DNA of 64,000 nucleotides. Source: Charina bottae (lineage: Eukaryota; Chordata; Lepidosauria; Squamata; Charinaidae). Below the pieces are notes generated by a model. That model worked only from the letters and a program-made list of their open reading frames with translations, was not told where the DNA came from and did no database searches. Positions 57,415-64,000 of this stretch are shown here, piece after piece. Positions within the stretch are counted from its first letter, which is position 1. Each line of letters opens with the position of its first letter. The translations under genes were made by a program, and so were the position numbers. The stretch lies in contig JALMGJ010000011.1 in NCBI GenBank assembly GCA_023362775.1, forward strand, positions 21,626,001-21,690,000, in the 5' to 3' direction.

Positions 57415-58250
57415 TGTCTTCTACTGATTCAAGGATGAGTGGAGGGCACTTTTAACTTTGGAGCAAGAAATGCCCCAACGGTAGCCCAACTAAAGTCCAC
57501 TTCCTTGACTCATCCCATTTATTTCAAATCCCATCGATCCATTCCTATGTCTATAACATTTCTGACAGGTCAGAGAAAATATTAAATTTCCAGTAAATAT
57601 ATACATTTCTGGAACTATTTCAGCTGAGAATTTGCGAACTATCAGAAAAATTAGTTTGGAGTCAAGAGTACCAAAATTTGTGATTAGGGTAAGCAAAGGT
57701 TATTAGATGTATTCATTTAAAATATTTTTGACTAAAATCTTGGGGAGCAAATGAGACTATAGTCAATGGGAAGTATTTTTGCTCCTTGGTATTCTTGGAA
57801 TGCCTGGTCTTACTTCTGATGGCTTATAACAATTATATTGAACTTTAGCAAGAGATTATTAGCCAGGTGAAATGTAACTGAACAAACGAAAATAGTAGAT
57901 GGTTGTCTGACAACTATTTTCCTGATTACCTATTTTTCTCTATGTGGGTATCAATCCAATAATAAACAGATAGATAAATAAATTAAATTAATATCCGTCA
58001 CAGTCCAAAAACCTTACTAGAGCAAGGACAAATTCTAAATTACCTTGGTGCATTAGTGTATGATAACACTGTCCATTAAGCAAATGGACAGTGGAACAAT
58101 CTTAACCACCACATAGATAGCCCTTCTCCAGGATGATATGTCCCCAACCTGGCCCTTCAGGTCTTCCAATGTTGCACCAACGCCTTTGTAGTCAAGTTCA
58201 TTCACCTTACTGGTCAATACAGATACATATCTATTGCATGTCACTTTGTT
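57415..58250. other. Nothing recognised
   Basis: No element or exon recognised before the BovB-like LINE. Confidence 0.5.
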
Positions 58251-58886
58251 CCTCCAAACACCTTAGTCATATATGCCATCCTAAGGATCAGAAGTCTAGG
58301 CGCAAAGATTACTGCAGACGCTGACTGCAGCCAGGAAATCAGAAGACGTCTACTTCTTGGGAGGAGAGCAATGGCAAATCTTGATAAAATAGTTAAGAGC
58401 AGAGACATCACACTGACAACAAAGGTCCGCATAGTTAAAGCAATGGTATTCCCCGTAGTAACCTATGGCTGCGAGAGCTGGACCATAAGGAAGGCTGAGC
58501 GAAGGAAGATAGATGCTTTTGAACTGTGGTGTTGGAGGAAAATTCTGAGAGTGCCTTGGACTGCAAGAAGATCAAACCAGTCCATACTCCAGGAAATCAA
58601 GCCAGACTGCTCACTTGAGGGAATGATATTAAAGGCAAAACTGAAGTACTTTGGCCACATAATGAGAAGATAGGATACCCTGGATAAGATGCTGATGCTA
58701 GGGAAAGTGGAAGGCAAAAGGAAGAGGGGCCGACCAAGGGCAAGATGGATGGATGGTATTCTGGAGGTGACGGACTCAACCATTGGGGAGCTGGGGATGG
58801 TGACGGCCGACAGAAAGCTCTGGCGTGGACTGGTCCATGAAGTCACGAAGAGTCGGAAACGACTGAACGAATAAACAACAAAAAAA
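58251..58886 (+). mobile_element. BovB-type LINE, second subfamily, 5'-truncated
   Basis: Plus frame 58371-58673 (NLDKIVKSRDITLTTKVRIV, YGCESWTIRKAERRKIDAFE, KYFGHIMRR) is closed by one TAG at 58672 and continues in 58689-58874 (MLMLGKVEGKRKRGRPRARW, ending VTKSRKRLNE). The 3' end AGAGTCGGAAACGACTGAAC GAATAAACAACAA is a BovB tail. It differs from the 36.3-kb copy in its last 60 residues, so it is a different subfamily. Confidence 0.88.
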
Positions 58887-58889
58887 GGA

Positions 58890-60508
58890 TCAGAAGACCC
58901 TACATGATCAAGTCAAAGTTCTAAGTACTCCAGTATCATGTTTCTCACAGTGGCTAGGTCAGTTAGATGTCTTTAGGAAGTTGACAGACCATGACAAAAC
59001 ATTTCCTAGAAGCAAGTATTTAGTGGAATTCTGCCTTCATATCTAGATGTTTCACAGTATCATTAATCTTTTCAATGACCATGATGGAAAGTCAGGCTGA
59101 GTGATGATAGAGTGGAAAATAAAACTAAAATATCTCTGTGATCCTAGTTCAATTCTCAATAACCGCCATACTAATATTTGTGATCAGTGGGTAACTGCAT
59201 ATCTAAGGATTAGTGGACCTGTAGGTATTCAAAAACAACTGGTCTGAAATAGCTTGTGAGAATCAAAGAATTGGAAATAAAATTTAAGGAAACTGGACTC
59301 TTGAGTAGCCATCTACTGATCCTAAACTCTGAAACTTTATTTTAGCAAAAACACCAAGACATAGGTCGCTAATCAATAGATCCATAAGCCTATTTCAAGA
59401 AAGTCTAAAATGCAGATATGTGTTTTATGTTGAAAACAAGCAAATTTTAGCTGTTTTGGAACACTGGCTTGACAAATCAGAAACCCAGATGTTCTGTTTT
59501 GTGTGGAATTCCTGTGAACAGTGCTTCAGGGGCATCAAAGCGCCATCCAGTTCAATTCTACTAATTCTCTTGACCAAACTCATCACCATTATCCACCTAT
59601 CAGCCCTTCATAGCCCTTTGGCTAACAATGCACTTGAACAAGTATTCAGAATGCAAATAAATCCAGAGGACTTAAGCAAATAAGCAGAGCCACAAGTACT
59701 TTCAGCAACTTCCAGTCATCCAGGAGTTCAAACCCACAAAATTGAGGAAGTAAATGCTTTGTTCATAGCAACTGAATCTAACATGAGATCAAGTCCATCA
59801 TCTGAGTTTTCTTGTCCCTGGCTGTGTGATTTTTATCAAATGGAATAAGCATTTCTTCATTTTTCTACCTAGTCACAACTGAGAATCACATCTGGCATCT
59901 GAGAGCCACATGTTAGCTTAGGAACCTGTGCCTGGGCAGGGAAGTGACTGTTTCTAGCTTCTAGTTACAGGAGTTCCTCAAGCTTTACTTCCCATGGGAT
60001 CTATGCCCTGAAGGCTTCCTGATCTTCTGCCTGTATTCGTGATTGTAGCTGGCATCAAGATCATTAGTCTGAATAAAGTAGGACAAAGTAGAGTACAAAA
60101 TGCTGGTGCCCGTGGTGATCTTTGTTGTCACTGCATTTCTGTATTAGAAACATTTCTTATCATTCTCTTTAATCAGAACTGCTGGCAATTTAAAGAGAGT
60201 CTGGCTAATAACCCAATGCATGAAAATTGCAGCACCAGAGAAATCTCAGCCCTGAAAGAATGTTTTTAATTAACTTAATGGCCTGGGCAATGAAATAGTT
60301 CTCCAATTAGCATCAAAAAGCCAATGCCAGGTAAAATTTCATGGAGAGAGCATGCTGCAGCTGAGTATCAACACAGAAAACAGACAGTTGCCATCTGCCA
60401 CCCTTCAGACATTGGAAGAGCATGAAGAAGGGCTTCTGTGAATAAACCCAATATTTGGAGAGACTCCTGTAGGAGAAACCAGGGCTTTGAGTACAGAAGC
60501 ACTAAACT
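58890..60508. other. Nothing recognised
   Basis: No element or exon recognised. Confidence 0.5.
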
Positions 60509-60519
60509 CTTGGGGTTGG

Positions 60520-60836
60520 TAAAAGGTAAAGGTTCCCCCCGCACATTTGTGCAGTCGTGTCCGACTTTAGGGGCCGGTGCTCATCTCCGTTTCTTAGCCG
60601 AAGAGCCAGCGTTGTCCGAAGACGCTTCCACGGTCATGTGGCCGCATAACGCGCACGGAACGCTGTTACCTACCCACCGAAGTGGTACCTATTCATCTAC
60701 TTGCATTTGCATGCTTTCAAATTGCTAGGTTGGCAAGAGCTGGGACTAGTGCGGGAGCTCACTCCATCACGCGGCACTCGGGTCTCGAACCTCCGAACTT
60801 GCGATCTTCCGATCGACAAGCCTGGCGTCTTACCCG
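60520..60836 (-). mobile_element. Sauria-type tRNA SINE with perfect 11-bp TSD
   Basis: Minus-strand copy with tail GTCGTGTCCGACTTTAGGGG on the left and a slightly truncated tRNA-like head on the right (GATCGACAAGCCTGGCGTCT). CTTGGGGTTGG flanks it (60509-60519 and 60837-60847). Young by its intact duplication. Confidence 0.9.
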
Positions 60837-60849
60837 CTTGGGGTTGGAG

Positions 60850-63350
60850 TGGGGGTTAAAGGCAGGAACTAACATCTGAAAAGCATATGCCAACATTAGT
60901 AGAATGAGTGATGAGCAGACATCAAAAAGATGGGATAAGATTTATCATACAATTAAAATAAATAAGTCACCTTGTATTGTGCTAAGAAAATAAATAACAG
61001 CAAGATTGATAATATTAGCAAGATTGGCAACTTGTACACCATGCCGCCATAACTGAAGTATCCCGATAATAGTCAAGGACAATTTCAAGAACAGTTTTCC
61101 TTTTCATGAGGCCTTATATGACACCTCATCTCACAGCAGCAGAATATAGAAGATGAAAACAAACTAAGGTGGGAAGGTGCCAATGGCAATGCAATGGGTG
61201 CAAATTTGTGTTAATATTTGTAAGCCAGGATGAAATGCAACTCACTGTTGCTTTCTCTATTCAGCTACCTTGCTTGGTATCCTCCTTCCCTCTGTCCCTC
61301 CGTCCCTCCCTCCCCTCTTTCCTGAATTGTATTTCTCTGTCCCCTTCCCAATTACATAATTAACAGGAATATCTGTCTCTAAATGTTGTTGTTGTTGTTA
61401 TTGTTGTTGTTATTATGATGTGATAATAATATTAATGTTTATATCATACTTCAAACTAAGCACAAAATAGTAATAAAAATATAAATTGAATTGAATAGAC
61501 CAACATACGAAATAGACACATTAAAAGTCTAGGTAACTCTAACTCTAAGGGAATAGTGGAATACTGAACGAGTGACCACTTTACAATAGAAAAAGTAAAT
61601 AAACTAGACCTTATAAAACCTATTAGCAATAAATGACTAATTAAATCTGTTGAAATTAAGCAATATGCAACTTAAGCCAGGGATCCCTGTCCCTGGGGCC
61701 ACTCCAGGAGCCACAAGTCCCCAATCAGAGGAACACCCCTATTCCTCAAACAAGATGATTTATTCTCATACTGCCATATTTCATACATTCAACTCCTCGG
61801 GCTCTGTCTTCCATTGATTATTTGTTCTTCTACCGCTCTCACAACACTTCACCTAATAAAGGTAGATTTCTTTTGGCTTCTACCTCATATTGTTTCAGTC
61901 CTATCATCTGGTGCTTCTGTCTACTCAGATTGATGCTTTCTCTTCATTCCTTTAACACTGCACCTTTCCTAGCGCCACGCTGCTTTTTACCTTGCTATCA
62001 CATTATTGGCATATCCAGATTCTCAACTTTGGTCCATTGGGGTGGAACACCAAGTCCACCGGTGCTCTGAAAGCTGCTGTCAACCTCTGTAGCATCATGC
62101 ATTGCCCTTGACACCACTTTGCAAAGAAACTACTTACCACATTGCAATTGGGCATCTCTGCATCTTTTAAAAAAATAAGTATTGGCTTGATCCTTCTCAT
62201 TTGTTAGCTTCCTTTTTTCCTCTTTCTTGTCTCCTGGATGTTGAGATGTCAAGATATTTCCTGTTCCTTCTTTTCCTCCTCCTTTTTTCCCCTTCTCCTC
62301 CTCCTCCTTCCTCTTTCCCACTCAGTTATTCCCTGATTAATGGCTAGGAATGTAGATCCCAGCAAATCCCTGGGGTCTTTACAACTTACCATGAGCTGGA
62401 AAGGAGGCAAGGACTAGTCCCTCCCCTGGCCTTTTGGGATTGGCTGATCTTGAGTGTCCCTCTCCAGTTGTGCTTTGGACAGCTGGAAAGAGAGAGAGAG
62501 AGAGATGAGGGGGTAAAAACAGAAAATATATGTATAAAAATAAAATTTTCTGTTTTTTCTGTTTTTGTGGATTTCACCCCTCTCTTGAATTAATCACTTC
62601 ATTAACTTTTTCATTTTTCATTTTTAAAGATTCCCTCCATTCCTTTATTTTTCTCTTCCTATACTTAGCAATAGAAATGACATGGCTTGTAAATCGATGC
62701 ATGGAAAATGCTCCCAGGGGATCAGAAATGCCTAGCTGAATCCACTAATAGGTCAGTCTTTGGGCATCCAAGATTGAAATCTGCAGGGTTGCCTTTCCCT
62801 GCTGCAATGACCCCCCCCCCCACTTGCAAAATATATGAAGGGCATAATTATAAAATAAGGCAGAGAAAGTATCTCTTCCATGGTTTATATTGTTATCATT
62901 ATTTACTGTTGAATGTTATCCCTTGTCAAGACATGTTGGTAAATGTCCAAAGCAAGCCCACTGGCTTGATTTCTAACAGGCTTTCTGATAACTCTCAAGA
63001 ACCACAACTTGCATTCAATAACTGATTAAATGTCAACATTTATTTAAGACACTATGAATTATTAAGGACGCTGGGAGATATCTAGGACTGTGAAAGGTTG
63101 GACATTCAGGCTTATTGTGAACCTTCAGCCATGTGTCTTAATAAATGTTGACAGCTACCAATCAAGGATAGCAGAATGGATGACATTGCTTGTTAGTCAA
63201 AAGCTGTTTGTAATTCTTGAAATTTACTGGACGAACATTCCTCATGTTAAGAATGAATGAACATTATGACTGTAAGATCAACCAAAGATAGTCAAATCAA
63301 CTTGGTGCTTTTGTGAACATTTCTGGCAGTGCCAACTGCTCCTTTAAAAC
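60850..63350. other. Mostly unrecognised
   Basis: Short low-complexity tracts only: (GTT)n at 61386-61410, CT-rich at 62260-62330, (GA)n at 62490-62506, C run at 62810-62821. No element or exon recognised. Confidence 0.45.
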
Positions 63351-63351
63351 A

Positions 63352-64000
63352 CTTTTATTTTCCTGTTTTGGGGCTACTTCATAAAAGCAACTGGATATTG
63401 ATTTAGTCTTATTTTAAATTACCATCCATGACATCATTACATGGCCAAATCCAACTGATTGTTTAGCATCATGACTTTATGCAGATTTATTTTCCTGTTT
63501 TGGGGCTACTTCATAAAAGCAACTGGATATTGATTTAGTCTTATTTTAAATTACCATCCGTGACATCATTACATGGCCAAATCCAACTGATTGTTTAGCA
63601 TCATGACTTTATGCAGATTTATTTTCCTGTTTTGGGGCTACTTCATAAAAGCAACTGGATTTTGATTTAGTCTTATTTTAAATTACCATCCATGACATCA
63701 TTACATGGCCAAATCCAACTGATTGTTTAGCATCATGACTTTATGCAGATTTATTTTCCTGTTTTGGGGCTACTTCATAAAAGCAACTGGATATTGATTT
63801 AGTCTTATTTTAAATTACCATCCATGACATCATTACATGGCCAAATCCAACTGATTGTTTAGCATCATGACTTTATGCAGATTTATTTTCCTGTTTTGGG
63901 GCTACTTCATAAAAGCAACTGGATATTGATTTAGTCTTATTTTAAATTACCATCCGTGACATCATTACATGGCCAAATCCAACTGATTGTTTAGCATCAT
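63352..64000. repeat. 132-bp satellite array, open at right edge
   Basis: Unit anchored on TTTTCCTGTTTTGGGGCTAC; the anchor TCCTGTTTTG occurs at 63361, 63493, 63625, 63757 and 63889, spacing exactly 132 bp. Nearly five copies, differing at two scored sites only, running past the window end. Confidence 0.95.

Noticed and set aside
63352..64000. CRISPR array
   Set aside because: Repeats are contiguous 132-bp units with no unique spacers, in a vertebrate genome; this is satellite DNA.

Overview
The window looks like squamate reptile (lizard or snake) nuclear DNA. It has vertebrate multi-exon genes with GT-AG introns, BovB/RTE LINEs, tRNA-derived SINEs ending in a BovB-like tail (Sauria-SINE type), L2/CR1-like and L1-like LINE fragments, a Penelope-like element, many hAT and Tigger-like MITEs, and long microsatellites. 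The species cannot be named from the sequence alone.

Two protein-coding genes are supported, both on the minus strand. CYTH2 (cytohesin-2/ARNO) is complete from start codon to stop codon: twelve coding exons between 20693 and 263 splice in frame to a 399-residue protein in the diglycine PH-domain form. A candidate 3-nt GAG microexon at 6798-6800 would give the 400-residue triglycine form. It has a CU-rich tract and a UGC motif upstream, which suggests regulated splicing. KCNJ14 (Kir2.4) lies upstream of CYTH2 with its coding sequence in two exons (31444-30746 and 29685-29134, 416 residues). The KCNJ14 -> CYTH2 tandem order matches the mammalian arrangement. Strong splice sites suggest a 36-nt noncoding KCNJ14 exon at 35698-35733.

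Layout: 1-20.7 kb is CYTH2 with repeat-filled introns; 20.7-21.1 kb is a CpG- and CCAAT-rich promoter region; 21.1-29.1 kb is intergenic with MITEs and two Sauria-type SINEs; 29.1-31.6 kb is KCNJ14; 31.6-64 kb is repeat-rich upstream DNA with no further host coding exon that I can recognise. That last part holds BovB copies (36.2-37.1, 49.7 and 58.3-58.9 kb), a second RTE-like LINE with a C-terminal zinc finger (50.5-52.0 kb), a nested L1/LTR-like/BovB block (46.8-50.4 kb), several SINEs and MITEs, and a 132-bp satellite array running off the right edge.

The most notable items are the CYTH2 microexon with its apparent splicing signals, the 392-bp-arm inverted Penelope-like element at 19.07-19.88 kb, the RTE-like LINE broken by one extra A, a SINE with the same internal triplication at two loci, and the satellite with a possible three-unit higher-order period.
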